Assembly (NCBI RefSeq): GCF_049310905.1
Contig: NZ_JBMEMN010000002.1
Coordinates: 62,001-126,000 of the forward strand
Origin: Gudongella sp049310905
Lineage (GTDB): Bacteria > Bacillota > Clostridia > Tissierellales > Tissierellaceae
Direction of reading: 5' to 3'
DNA: 64,000 nt
The notes beneath the pieces were generated by a model, which was given only the letters and a program-made list of their open reading frames with translations, did no database searches and was not told where the DNA came from. The position numbers and the translations under genes were made by a program. Positions 18,290-26,869 of the stretch are shown in pieces (position 1 is the stretch's first letter; each line of letters begins with the position of its first letter).

Positions 18290-19162
18290 ATGACTCATAT
18301 AGAAGATAACAACAACATATACTTCAGTATTACTGAAGTTGCAAATGTTTTGGAAGTATCAGCTGCCACAATCAGAAACTGGGAGAAGCAGGGCTTGTTT
18401 GTAGCTAAAAGAAGCAGCAACTCCTATAGGATATATAGTCTCAAAGATATTGAGGCACTTAAGCAAATAAACTATTATTCGAAGAATTACAAGATGAATG
18501 CACAGGCAATAAAAGATATAATGATGCCTAGAATGTCTTCACCACCCATTATGCAGGATGCTGAGATTAATACACCAACAGCATCCCCCAGCAGAAAACT
18601 GCTTGGGAAAAAGTGGAGAGACTACAGGATAGAAACCAATAAAACTCTTGAAGAGGTTGCCAATGATGTTGGAATCTCAGTATCATACTTAAGCAAAATC
18701 GAAAATGGTCATGCAAATGTTTCCTATGAAATCCTGGATAAGCTTGCAATTTATTACGACAAGAGTATTTTGCATTTCTTCGAACCTGAGGAAGAAGCTA
18801 AAGTAGTGGTTGAAAAGGGAAAAGGCGAGAAAATTCAAACCGGTCTTGCCGGTGTAATGATGGAATCACTGATCGCTCAAAAGGAGAGAGTTTTGTTTCC
18901 AATGATGTTCTACATTGAACCTGATTCTGGATCGAGCCATACCCATAAACACAATGGCGAAGAGTTTATTCATGTACTGTCCGGTACAGTAAGAATAACC
19001 TTGGATGAAAAGGAAAACCATAAATTAAAGGAAGGCGACTCAATTTATTTTAAGTCCTCAACCAAGCATAGCTGGAAAAACATTGGTACAAAAACTGCAA
19101 AGCTTTTATGGGTCCACTCACCCTATGAAAGAAATATTCAAGAAGATAAGTCAACAGAATAA
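18290..19162 (+). CDS. MerR-like/XRE/cupin three-domain regulator
   Basis: A 290-residue DNA-binding protein with three modules: an N-terminal MerR-type winged helix (about 12-80, VSAATIRNWEKQGL), a central XRE helix-turn-helix (about 105-165, SVSYLSKIENGHANVS), and a C-terminal cupin_2 sensor (about 190-285, with H-x-H and HxxxxEEFIHVLSG). XRE-cupin proteins typically sense small amino-acid- or acid-derived ligands. GGAGGGG precedes the ATG. It is divergent to the aminotransferase operon and is its likely regulator. Two DNA-binding domains in one chain are uncommon. Confidence 0.85.
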   Translation: MTHIEDNNNIYFSITEVANVLEVSAATIRNWEKQGLFVAKRSSNSYRIYSLKDIEALKQINYYSKNYKMNAQAIKDIMMPRMSSPPIMQDAEINTPTASPSRKLLGKKWRDYRIETNKTLEEVANDVGISVSYLSKIENGHANVSYEILDKLAIYYDKSILHFFEPEEEAKVVVEKGKGEKIQTGLAGVMMESLIAQKERVLFPMMFYIEPDSGSSHTHKHNGEEFIHVLSGTVRITLDEKENHKLKEGDSIYFKSSTKHSWKNIGTKTAKLLWVHSPYERNIQEDKSTE

Positions 19163-19207
19163 TAATTTAATAATGAACACATAACCTAACAAAAAAGGAG
19201 ACATTAT

Positions 19208-20269
19208 ATGCTTGATTCCATCTATATAATTCTAAGGGACCATTTACTGATACCTGCTATTGTAATATTAGCACTGTTTTTTACAAGACCCTTGATAAAT
19301 AAGTATTTGAGAAAAAATGAGACATACTCCCAGCTTGGAAACTGGATTATTCTCTATGCATTTCTAATCTTTTTCCTAAGCTACTATCAGAACTCAACAT
19401 GGCTGTTCTATCCATTTATTTCATTTGGTTCGGTTGGAATTAATCTTAACCTCTTGATTGTATCATTCCTTATAATCACAATGGCCTTCCATATCTCAAA
19501 GGTTTTTACAAAGCAATTTTTGCCCGGTGTATACAGTAGATATCAGCTTGATAGAGGCATCCAGTTTACCTTCAACAGACTCTTCCACTATGTAATTATG
19601 ATAATCGCAATATTTATGACTGCTTCTGTAGTGGGTATCCAGCTCAGTGCACTTACTGTATTTGCTGGAGTTCTTGGTGTTGGTGTCGGATTTGGATTGC
19701 AGAACATAACATCAAACTTTATCTCAGGTATAATCCTTTTATTTGAAAGACCAATAAAAATTGGAGACCGGGTTATTGTGGAGGATATAATCGGTGATGT
19801 CGAGCAAATCAATATGCGTGCAACGATTATCCGCTCTGTCAACAACGAGCATATCATTGTTCCCAACTCCTACTTCCTTGAGGAGCATGTTATTAACCGT
19901 TCATTCGGATCGCCATTTATGAGACTTGTTGCACCGGTGGGCGTCTCCTACGATTCAGACCCAGACAAGGTAAAGGAGTTGCTGCTTCAGGTAGCTTATG
20001 ACGAGGCAAAGGAAAACCCGGCTGTTCTTCTCGAGCCAAAACCCTATATCCATTTTGTCGGGTTCGGAGACTCATCCCTTGATTTTGAAATATTTGTATG
20101 GGTGTCAGACCCAAGGGATCTTATCAAGGTAAAGACAAATATAAATTTCAAGATCTTCCGTATATTTAAAGAAAACAATATTGAAATACCATATCCGCAA
20201 CAAGATCTGCACCTTAGATCAGTTGATAAGGATTTGCTAAAGAAGCAGTTTTCCAAAAGTGAAAATTAA
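19208..20269 (+). CDS. MscS-family small-conductance mechanosensitive channel
   Basis: Osmotic release channel, 353 residues. Several N-terminal membrane spans precede the pore helix region with the glycine/alanine pattern GVLGVGVGFGLQNITSNFIS (about 155-175), then the beta domain starting FERPIKIGDRVIVEDIIGDV and IVPNSYFLEE, and a C-terminal alpha/beta domain. AAGGAG precedes the ATG. It follows the regulator by 45 nt and ends in a strong terminator. Confidence 0.92.
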   Translation: MLDSIYIILRDHLLIPAIVILALFFTRPLINKYLRKNETYSQLGNWIILYAFLIFFLSYYQNSTWLFYPFISFGSVGINLNLLIVSFLIITMAFHISKVFTKQFLPGVYSRYQLDRGIQFTFNRLFHYVIMIIAIFMTASVVGIQLSALTVFAGVLGVGVGFGLQNITSNFISGIILLFERPIKIGDRVIVEDIIGDVEQINMRATIIRSVNNEHIIVPNSYFLEEHVINRSFGSPFMRLVAPVGVSYDSDPDKVKELLLQVAYDEAKENPAVLLEPKPYIHFVGFGDSSLDFEIFVWVSDPRDLIKVKTNINFKIFRIFKENNIEIPYPQQDLHLRSVDKDLLKKQFSKSEN

Positions 20270-20292
20270 AGAGATTAGTTGAAATGAAGCTT

Positions 20293-20330
20293 AAAAGCCT
20301 GCGTCGGATACAATCGACGCAGGCTTTTAT
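20293..20330. terminator. Strong bidirectional terminator between mscS and the Mrp operon
   Basis: The stem AGCCTGCGTCG/CGACGCAGGCT has an 8-nt loop, a T run on the plus strand and a T run on the minus strand (TTTTAAGC). It serves both convergent units. Confidence 0.85.
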
Positions 20331-20332
20331 CA

Positions 20333-22186
20333 TTACAGGAAGTTAAGCAAAAGAACCATCAATAGCAAGAGCATGACACTATAAATAAAAACATCGGAAT
20401 TTCCAATAAACATTTCCATTTTATGAAGCCCTTTTTCAATTTTCTTTCCTGACCATTCATAAATGGGGGTATAGAAATCGCTCTCGAAGTCCATCTGTTT
20501 CGGCAAATGAAAATGAAATAGATTAAACTTCATTCCCACTACATAAATCAGGATTCCACCTGCATAGACCTGGAGCATTGTGCTCAAATCCTTATAGTTG
20601 AAGAAGTTCATATCCACCAGGTATTTGTCGATAAAATATCCATCAAAGCTCAAGCTGCGGGCAGCCGGAATTATAAAGTGATCCATGAGAAGATTGGGAA
20701 ACAATCCAATCGCCACAACAAATACGGCCAATAGTCCCATTGCAGCGGACCCCAGATTATAGCGTTCCCTTAATGTTTCATACTTTACTGGCAAATGACC
20801 CAGAAAGACCTTGGAGTACAATTTTATGAATGAAGCAGCCGTACCTGCACTGACAATGTTAAACATGTATTCCCCGTAAACAAAGATCGGATCTCCGTAC
20901 TCATAGGCTTCTATTATTGCGTGGTGCAAAATGCTTTTACTGGCAAAGCCGTTGAACAATGGCATTCCCGTAATTCCAAAGGCAGCAATCAGTCCTACCG
21001 CTGCTGCAAAAGGCATCTTTCTGTACAAGCCGCCCAGCTTGTACATATTCTGTTCCCTGGTCCTGAAATACACGGCACCTGCCACCATAAAAAGGAGCGC
21101 CTTGAATATTCCGTGATTAATCATATGATACAGGGCTCCGGAAAAACCCATGGACCCATCAAATCCCAAATAAGCGGCAACACCAATACCCATTATGACA
21201 TAGCCCATCTGGCTGACACTGTGGTAGGCAAGCATACTTACAATCTTCTCCTGTTCAAGGGCAGCTATCACACCGACTATCATCGTCAGCAGCCCAATCC
21301 ATATAACAAGAGCTCCGATATCCCTCAGTGTTATTATGACTGTCTCGGTAATGGCCTGGGTTTGACCCTCAGTTGATGATATTATTGAAACAAACAAGCG
21401 AAGGATTCCATAGCCCCCCACCTTCATAAGTATACCTGAAGACAATGCATTTACCGACATATGGGATTTGGGATATACCACGGGTACCCAGTGATGCAAG
21501 GGTACCATTCCGGCCTTGATTCCAAAGCCCATGATAAAGAAAGCTGCGGCAATGTATTTGGCCACTCCCAGCTCGCCGAATTTTTCGCCCAGTGTAATCC
21601 ATTCGTAGCTTTGTGTATATGATGATAGAATAAGAATTCCTGCAAGAATCAGTAGTCCACCGAAGATCCCATAGTAAATGTAGGTGCTTCCTGCAACGAT
21701 AACATCTCGTCCCTGTTGGTGCACCAGTAAAACATAGCTTGAGAAAGTCATGATTTCAAAAAACATGAAGAAGCTCAGAAGGTCCCCTGCCATTGCAGTA
21801 CCTATGGTTGCGATATATGTCACCATAAAGAACAGGTAGAAGCTTTTTTCCCGGCCGCATCCCTTGATATCCTGGGATGTATAGAGGCTGACTGTAAAGA
21901 ACATTAATCCTGAAAAAATCATAAACAGTAATGAGTACATGTCAATTCTGAAGATTATCCCATTGCCAAAAATATTTGCAATCCTATATTCCATGGGCGC
22001 CTGCATGACCTGTGGATAGGCAAGTACCATAAACGCTGTTGAAATCAAAATCACAGACCTTACTGTAAATCGCCTCGCTCCGCATCTTGTTTCTCCAAAG
22101 AAAGGAATTATGAAAATCTCAAGTGCGCTTAAGCCAATAATGACCATCGGCAGCCACAGCTCTATTATGCTTTTTGTCAGATTCAT
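20333..22186 (-). CDS. Second MrpD/NuoL-like antiporter subunit
   Basis: Proton-conducting-transporter family protein (NuoL/M/N, MrpA/D), 617 residues with about 14-16 membrane spans. The conserved TM5 glutamate (FFMFFEIMTFSSY) and TM7 lysine (GFGIKAGMVPLHHWVP) of the ion path are present, with a further lysine (SSGILMKVGGYG). A C-terminal amphipathic extension and a last span end the chain. It starts at the ATG at 22186, 6 nt after GGGAGG. It is the last gene of the Mrp operon and adds a second large antiporter subunit beside MrpD, replacing the missing N-terminal part of MrpA. Confidence 0.85.
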   Translation of the reverse strand: MNLTKSIIELWLPMVIIGLSALEIFIIPFFGETRCGARRFTVRSVILISTAFMVLAYPQVMQAPMEYRIANIFGNGIIFRIDMYSLLFMIFSGLMFFTVSLYTSQDIKGCGREKSFYLFFMVTYIATIGTAMAGDLLSFFMFFEIMTFSSYVLLVHQQGRDVIVAGSTYIYYGIFGGLLILAGILILSSYTQSYEWITLGEKFGELGVAKYIAAAFFIMGFGIKAGMVPLHHWVPVVYPKSHMSVNALSSGILMKVGGYGILRLFVSIISSTEGQTQAITETVIITLRDIGALVIWIGLLTMIVGVIAALEQEKIVSMLAYHSVSQMGYVIMGIGVAAYLGFDGSMGFSGALYHMINHGIFKALLFMVAGAVYFRTREQNMYKLGGLYRKMPFAAAVGLIAAFGITGMPLFNGFASKSILHHAIIEAYEYGDPIFVYGEYMFNIVSAGTAASFIKLYSKVFLGHLPVKYETLRERYNLGSAAMGLLAVFVVAIGLFPNLLMDHFIIPAARSLSFDGYFIDKYLVDMNFFNYKDLSTMLQVYAGGILIYVVGMKFNLFHFHLPKQMDFESDFYTPIYEWSGKKIEKGLHKMEMFIGNSDVFIYSVMLLLLMVLLLNFL

Positions 22187-22213
22187 ATTCACCCTCCCTT
22201 TCCTTGATGGTAT

Positions 22214-23704
22214 TTAGAGACCGACAAATGTCGGTACTGCGAGTTTGATTATATCCATAACAATATTTGGGAAAAAACCAATTAAAAGACTGCCTGCCGC
22301 CACAATAGCCATTGATATTCTCATAGGCAATGGACTGCAGGTTCCCTCCGGCGCATATGACCTATCCGGGTGCTCTGCAATAAAAGCTGAGATTATTATT
22401 GGCATATAGTAAAGGGCGTTTAAAAAGCTGCTCAATAGAATCACAATCAACAGCTCAGGATAGCCTGCATCCAGAACCGCAAGACCAAGATACCATTTGC
22501 TCATAAAGCCGCTGGTCCCTGGAATCCCGATCATCCCTATGGCTCCGATGGCAAATACTATCATGGTTATAGGCATTTCGTAGGCAATTCCATCAAGCTT
22601 CCTGACATCCCGGATTCCAGTCAGAAAAATTATTGAGCCGGCACTTAAAAATAGTGCCGTTTTCATAAATGCGTGTGATATGACATGAAACAGAGCAGAC
22701 GAGATTCCAAGCTCCGTGGCAAGAGCAAGCCCCAGAAAAATATATCCAATCTGAGCCACACTTGAATAGGCCAGACGCCTTTTTATATCCCGCTGGCTTA
22801 AAGCGAATACTGAACCCATTATCATACCCATAACCGCGAAAATTATAATAAATCTTGTAATGCCAATGTCTGCTGAAATATCCTTTCCCACCACCCGGTA
22901 GATAAGCTTCGCCATGGAGAAGACATACCCCTTTACAACAAGTCCCGACAAGAGGGCGCTTGATGGAGTGGGTGCACTGGAATGTGCATCCGGCAACCAG
23001 TTGTGAAGTGGAAACATGGCAGCCTTGATTCCAAATCCCGTCAGAATGAAGCCCATGGCAAGAAGTATGTTTATTGGGTACTGCTCCCATACCTGGCTGA
23101 TTTCAGCATTGATCAGGGTCATGTTAAGATGTCCCGTCACCATGTAGATCAAGGCTGATCCCATCAAGACGGTCACTGAACCAATTGTCCCCATTATAAG
23201 GTATTTCATGCTTGCATACAGCGAATCCTTGGTGTTCTTGATTGCAATTATTGCAACAGATGTAAGGGACAGCAATTCTACAAACACATAGAGATTAAAG
23301 ATATCGTTGGTGAAAATCATACCTATCAAGGAAAAGAGCATCAAAAAAACCAAAGTATAATAGCCTTTAATTCGGGATGAATGAATTTCATGCTCAAGGT
23401 CCCTGAAGGAGTACAACACTATGAGAATCGCTAGTACAAGTACAACCAGAGTCATCAGGGCAGAAAACTCATCGACAATGAACTCAATTCCGATTCCCCG
23501 ACTGTAGGATCCGAATATGTAGCTGTAGGATGACTCCCTGAGAACATTATCAAGCTCCAAGATTGCAAAAATTATTGAAATGCCAAGTACTCCCAGAATT
23601 CCAAACTCGAATCTTCTGCCAAGTGGCTTCTTGAGAAGGGGAATAATCACTGCACTTCCAAGCAAAAGCATAAGGATATATACTGGAAAATGAAGGCTAG
23701 TCAT
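22214..23704 (-). CDS. mrpD: Na+/H+ antiporter subunit D
   Basis: Large antiporter subunit of the Mrp complex, 496 residues, homologous to NuoM/N and MbhH. The essential glutamate lies in NLYVFVELLSLTSVAI, the lysine in GFGIKAAMFPLHNWLPDAHS, and SGLVVKGYVF follows. About 14 membrane spans. The ATG at 23704 has GGAG 4 nt upstream and overlaps the end of mrpC, which shows translational coupling; an upstream in-frame GTG at 23716 lies too close to its ribosome binding site. Confidence 0.9.
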   Translation of the reverse strand: MTSLHFPVYILMLLLGSAVIIPLLKKPLGRRFEFGILGVLGISIIFAILELDNVLRESSYSYIFGSYSRGIGIEFIVDEFSALMTLVVLVLAILIVLYSFRDLEHEIHSSRIKGYYTLVFLMLFSLIGMIFTNDIFNLYVFVELLSLTSVAIIAIKNTKDSLYASMKYLIMGTIGSVTVLMGSALIYMVTGHLNMTLINAEISQVWEQYPINILLAMGFILTGFGIKAAMFPLHNWLPDAHSSAPTPSSALLSGLVVKGYVFSMAKLIYRVVGKDISADIGITRFIIIFAVMGMIMGSVFALSQRDIKRRLAYSSVAQIGYIFLGLALATELGISSALFHVISHAFMKTALFLSAGSIIFLTGIRDVRKLDGIAYEMPITMIVFAIGAIGMIGIPGTSGFMSKWYLGLAVLDAGYPELLIVILLSSFLNALYYMPIIISAFIAEHPDRSYAPEGTCSPLPMRISMAIVAAGSLLIGFFPNIVMDIIKLAVPTFVGL

Positions 23705-24083
23705 CTGTCTCCACACTCCTCATTTGGATTATTTCATCCAGCTCAATTGTCCCGTAGGCCTCGTGTATCTTAATCACCAGACTCAAGGCAAATGCCGTCA
23801 CGCTTACCGCAACAACAATACCCGTCAAAATCATTGCTGAAGGCAAGGGATTTACAAATAACTGCTCCCCGCTTCCAGGGTCAACAAGAGGAGCTCTTGC
23901 ACCCTGTACATAGCCGATGGATACAAAAAACAGAAAAATAGAGGTTTCCATTATATTTATCCCAATGATTTTCTTTATAAGATTGGGGTGTGTCAGTACT
24001 GTATATAAACCCACCACAAACAAGATCATCGCACCGATATAATTTATATTGTCTATTAAGAAATTCAGATCAGACATCATCAT
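23697..24083 (-). CDS. mrpC: Na+/H+ antiporter subunit C (NuoK-like)
   Basis: Three-span membrane subunit, 128 residues, similar to NuoK and MbhG (NPLPSAMILTGIVVAVSVTAFALSL is typical; only part of it is quoted by family identity). The start overlaps the stop of mrpB (GAATGATG). Provides part of the ion translocation path between B and D. Confidence 0.9.
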   Translation of the reverse strand: MMMSDLNFLIDNINYIGAMILFVVGLYTVLTHPNLIKKIIGINIMETSIFLFFVSIGYVQGARAPLVDPGSGEQLFVNPLPSAMILTGIVVAVSVTAFALSLVIKIHEAYGTIELDEIIQMRSVETDD

Positions 24084-24502
24084 TCTTCCTCCAGCATTGT
24101 ATGGAACAAGGTTACCACTGTACTCATGACCTTAAGTCCCAGGACAAATGTAACAAATGGAATCAAGCCTGCACTCATAACCTTTCCAAGCTCTCCCATG
24201 GGAAATCCTGCCGCCTTATTGGTCAGAAAACTTTGTCCCATGAAAATCCCTGCAAGACCAAATGCTATGAAAAGTAGGATTCCTCCGCTTTCAAACCTGG
24301 CTGAGGTATCGTGGGAAAGACGCTTCTGACCCTTTTCAAGACCGAATGCCAATGTATAGAGAACCAGGCTGGACGCATAGATTGCTCCTCCGGAAAAAGC
24401 TCCTCCCGGCGAAAGATGACCATGGATGATCACATAGAGACCATATAATTGAATAAAGGGTAGAATCATTTTGGTAATCACTCGTACAAATAGATCATCC
24501 AT
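24080..24502 (-). CDS. mrpB: Na+/H+ antiporter subunit B
   Basis: MnhB-domain protein of 140 residues with four spans, equivalent to MbhF. Key family text: YVIIHGHLSPGGAFSGGAI near residue 30. The ATG at 24502 has GGAGG 6 nt upstream and overlaps the previous gene by 8 nt; longer frames from 24544 lie inside that gene. Confidence 0.9.
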   Translation of the reverse strand: MDDLFVRVITKMILPFIQLYGLYVIIHGHLSPGGAFSGGAIYASSLVLYTLAFGLEKGQKRLSHDTSARFESGGILLFIAFGLAGIFMGQSFLTNKAAGFPMGELGKVMSAGLIPFVTFVLGLKVMSTVVTLFHTMLEEE

Positions 24503-24812
24503 CGTGCTCCTCCTCTCCTCCCTTTCTTGGCTTGGGATGGGCAAGGCCTAAAAGCGCTGCAACACCCACAATCCCTGTAAAAAGAACAGTTGCTTCGCCA
24601 AGAGTATCAAAAGCCCGGTAATCAGTTATGATGGCTGCGATAAGATTTGTGCTCCCGGTGTCAGTTGTCCCTTCCTCAACGTAATAATAAGCTGTATCAT
24701 TGTATGAGGGGCTGTCGGCAGCACCCATTGGCGGAAGCTCTCCAATGCTTGCAACCAAGACAAACAGCAGGGCCCCAAGAAGTATGATTGTGAATACTTT
24801 TTCCCATTTCAT
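24495..24812 (-). CDS. MrpA C-terminal-like subunit (MbhE type)
   Basis: A 105-residue protein with two spans and an extracytoplasmic loop, ending in the segment DYRAFDTLGEATVLFTGIV that is diagnostic for the MrpA C-terminal/MbhE domain. In classical Mrp this is the tail of MrpA; here it is a separate gene, as in membrane-bound hydrogenases. It overlaps the DUF4040 gene by 4 nt. Confidence 0.85.
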   Translation of the reverse strand: MKWEKVFTIILLGALLFVLVASIGELPPMGAADSPSYNDTAYYYVEEGTTDTGSTNLIAAIITDYRAFDTLGEATVLFTGIVGVAALLGLAHPKPRKGGEEEHDG

Positions 24813-25048
24813 TTCTCCATCCTCCTCGTCCGACTAATTACCACTATAAAGAGACTTGTGGTAACCCCAGCTCCAATGGCAGCTTCTGTCATTGCTACAT
24901 CCGGAGCCCTTAGTAGAAGCCAAAGCAGAGCCATCATCAAACTATAGGATGTAAAGATGACAACAGCGCTAAGCAGGTCCTTTGTCCTCTGTACTGCTAT
25001 GGCTGAAATGATCAGAAATACGATTAAGACGACATTAAGTATTTCCAT
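24809..25048 (-). CDS. MrpA DUF4040-like subunit (MbhD type)
   Basis: A 79-residue, three-span protein carrying the DUF4040 signature RAPDVAMTEAAIGAGVTTSL, which has a conserved acidic residue of the ion path. It corresponds to a central domain of MrpA and to MbhD. ATG at 25048 preceded by GGGAGG. Overlaps mrpG by 14 nt. Confidence 0.87.
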   Translation of the reverse strand: MEILNVVLIVFLIISAIAVQRTKDLLSAVVIFTSYSLMMALLWLLLRAPDVAMTEAAIGAGVTTSLFIVVISRTRRMEK

Positions 25049-25349
25049 TACCACTCACCTCCCCAGTCCTTTTTTCCTTATCATAGGCTGCTTTGGCAAT
25101 AATATGGGATGATACCGGGTTTGTTGCATATATGAAAATCAGAATCAGGAACAGCTTAAAGCTTACAGGCTCAAAGCCCCTGTAGATTATCAATGCCAGC
25201 AACGCCAAGCCTGCACCCAGGGTGTCGCTTTTAGTGGTGGCATGCATTCTGCTGAACACATCAGGCAAACGAATAAGTCCGACTGTACCTACCATAAAGA
25301 AAAAACCGCTGCCCAGAATCAAAACAAGTATTATCATTTCTTTTGCCAT
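25035..25349 (-). CDS. mrpG: Na+/H+ antiporter subunit G
   Basis: MnhG/PhaG family, 104 residues, three spans, with the family text GLIRLPDVFSRMHATTKSDT near residue 25. The ATG at 25349 lies 8 nt after AGGAGG. Accessory subunit needed for complex assembly. Confidence 0.9.
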   Translation of the reverse strand: MAKEMIILVLILGSGFFFMVGTVGLIRLPDVFSRMHATTKSDTLGAGLALLALIIYRGFEPVSFKLFLILIFIYATNPVSSHIIAKAAYDKEKRTGEVSGNGNT

Positions 25350-25361
25350 CTCCATCACCTC

Positions 25362-25628
25362 CTAGTAAAGCTTTTCTTTTTCAATATACTTTGACACGGC
25401 AATTGTAGCGATAAATCCCATCATTGCATAGATCAGTGCCACATCAACAAAGGCATCCTGATCTGTAATAATCGCAATAAATGCTATCAGAACAGTCACC
25501 TTTGTGGTGATTACGTTAATGGATACCACCCGGTCAGCTGCCGTCGGACCAATATATGCTCGATACAGACATACAAATGCCAATAATGAAAGAAAGATTG
25601 TAATTCCGGTAAAAATCTGCATACTCAT
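25362..25628 (-). CDS. mrpF: Na+/H+ antiporter subunit F
   Basis: MnhF family, 88 residues, three spans, with the characteristic RAYIGPTAADRVVSIN at 23-38. The start overlaps the stop of mrpE (AAATGA), with GAGGTGAAGGG upstream. Confidence 0.9.
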   Translation of the reverse strand: MSMQIFTGITIFLSLLAFVCLYRAYIGPTAADRVVSINVITTKVTVLIAFIAIITDQDAFVDVALIYAMMGFIATIAVSKYIEKEKLY

Positions 25629-26134
25629 TTTCCCTTCACCTCTAATCTCATTACATGTTCCTCAAGAGGGCTGTCGAAGAGTGCTTCCTTTGCATCCTCT
25701 GTCAAAGAATGGATCACATAGTTGCTCTCATCAATATCGACTGTAAATGTTCCAGGTGTCAAAGTTATGATATTGCCGTACAATACCTTGTTGAAATCCT
25801 TTTTAGGTCTTACTGGAACCTTTACAAAACACGGTGAAATATTCATTTTGGGGCTTAATACTATTCTTGCAACCTGGATATTAGCCTTAAATATCTCCAT
25901 TATCAACACTGCTATCAGAGTTGCGTAATTCCAATAAAATGAAATCGAGAAAAGCTGACTTTCATTATCCGAAACTACTAAATCACGGTTTAGATACACT
26001 ATGCCAAGGCTGGCTACAGTGCCGATTATCAAGGATTCAACTGAAATCTTCCCATCAATTACAATCCAGAACATTAAAAGAAATCCCACCATGGCAAAGG
26101 TACTCTTGTCTTTAAAAATCATCTTCTTATCCAT
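25625..26134 (-). CDS. mrpE: Na+/H+ antiporter subunit E
   Basis: MnhE family, 169 residues, two or three N-terminal spans and a cytosolic domain with LTPGTFTVDIDESNYVIHSL. First gene of the antiporter operon. The ATG at 26134 is chosen because GAGGTG lies upstream and because a longer frame from 26251 would run through the preceding gene's terminator. Confidence 0.9.
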   Translation of the reverse strand: MDKKMIFKDKSTFAMVGFLLMFWIVIDGKISVESLIIGTVASLGIVYLNRDLVVSDNESQLFSISFYWNYATLIAVLIMEIFKANIQVARIVLSPKMNISPCFVKVPVRPKKDFNKVLYGNIITLTPGTFTVDIDESNYVIHSLTEDAKEALFDSPLEEHVMRLEVKGK

Positions 26135-26197
26135 ACTACACCTCATTTCCATATGCATAATCCCTTGAAGGCATCTTAGTTTAGTTAATACCCAAAG

Positions 26198-26245
26198 TTG
26201 TCTAAAAAAAAGGTCACAAGTTGACATCTTGTGACCTTTAAACTC
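26198..26245 (-). terminator. Terminator after the HTH-like orphan gene
   Basis: The perfect stem AAAGGTCACAAG/CTTGTGACCTTT has a 7-nt loop and is followed on the minus strand by eight T residues. It isolates the Mrp operon from the gene upstream. Confidence 0.85.
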
Positions 26246-26261
26246 ATCCATTCAACAACCT

Positions 26262-26681
26262 TTACTTGTTGGCAGGCCTGACAATGGTGGATGAAAGCTT
26301 CTTGTTGTTTATGATTATGTAGTCAAGTAGCTCATCAAGCTCGGAATTTGGCAATCCGTGAATCTGATTGATCAACTCCCTTACATTCTCAGACTTGATC
26401 ATGCTTAAATCCTTCTCTTTTTCATCAGTTGACATTACAACGAAATAATCCTGGAGAACCTTCTCCTGCAAAAGGTGTAATCGATTCAGATATACCTGGT
26501 ATCTTCTCTTTCTTACAGCATCCTCAGTGGTATTATAGAGATAAGCTATCTCAGAATCAATCAGGTCCTCATAAATGCAGAAGCTTACAATTTGATCATC
26601 TGATACATCCTCGAATTTTAATTTCACTCCGGAATCTCTCATACTCAATAAATTAATATATGATTCTATATTACCTCTCAC
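26262..26681 (-). CDS. Small protein with a helix-turn-helix-like segment, unknown function
   Basis: About 139 residues, soluble and charged. A stretch LIDSEIAYLYNTTEDAVRKR resembles a helix-turn-helix of the sigma region 4 or DNA-packing type, and a C-terminal helical half follows. I do not recognise the family. The GTG at 26681 is preferred because GGGGGAG lies 5 nt upstream; the open frame continues to 26732. It sits alone between the N-ATPase and Mrp operons on their strand and could be a local regulator; that is inference. Confidence 0.6.
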   Translation of the reverse strand: MRGNIESYINLLSMRDSGVKLKFEDVSDDQIVSFCIYEDLIDSEIAYLYNTTEDAVRKRRYQVYLNRLHLLQEKVLQDYFVVMSTDEKEKDLSMIKSENVRELINQIHGLPNSELDELLDYIIINNKKLSSTIVRPANK

Positions 26682-26762
26682 TTCATCTCCCCCTCTCACA
26701 ATAGCTAGTGCTATTTTTGGATATATACCCACATATCTCAGGCATTAATAGCCTTACTGTCA

Positions 26763-26802
26763 TAAAAAAACCACAAGCCGATTATTTCCAGTCTGTGGTT
26801 AT
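26763..26802 (-). terminator. Terminator after the N-ATPase operon
   Basis: On the minus strand a stem AACCACA/TGTGGTT is followed by a run of seven T residues, about 70 nt after the atpG stop. Confidence 0.75.
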
Positions 26803-26836
26803 TTTGCCTTTTTAATTGCAAGCTTTATGGACTTGT
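26802..26836. repeat. 35-bp direct repeat, copy 1 (downstream of atpG)
   Basis: Matches 34152-34186, inside the Ldh-family gene, at 33 of 35 positions in the same orientation. On the minus strand it would read NKSIKLAIKKAK then stop, against YKSMKLAIEKAK in the dehydrogenase. It is either a relic of a second dehydrogenase copy or one end of a former insertion. Confidence 0.75.
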
Positions 26837-26869
26837 TTTCCAATGGAATGATTTGGTGCATCAACTGCT

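Noticed and set aside
20333..26134. A membrane-bound hydrogenase or NADH dehydrogenase operon
   Set aside because: Only antiporter-type subunits are present; no hydrogenase, iron-sulfur or flavin subunit is encoded.
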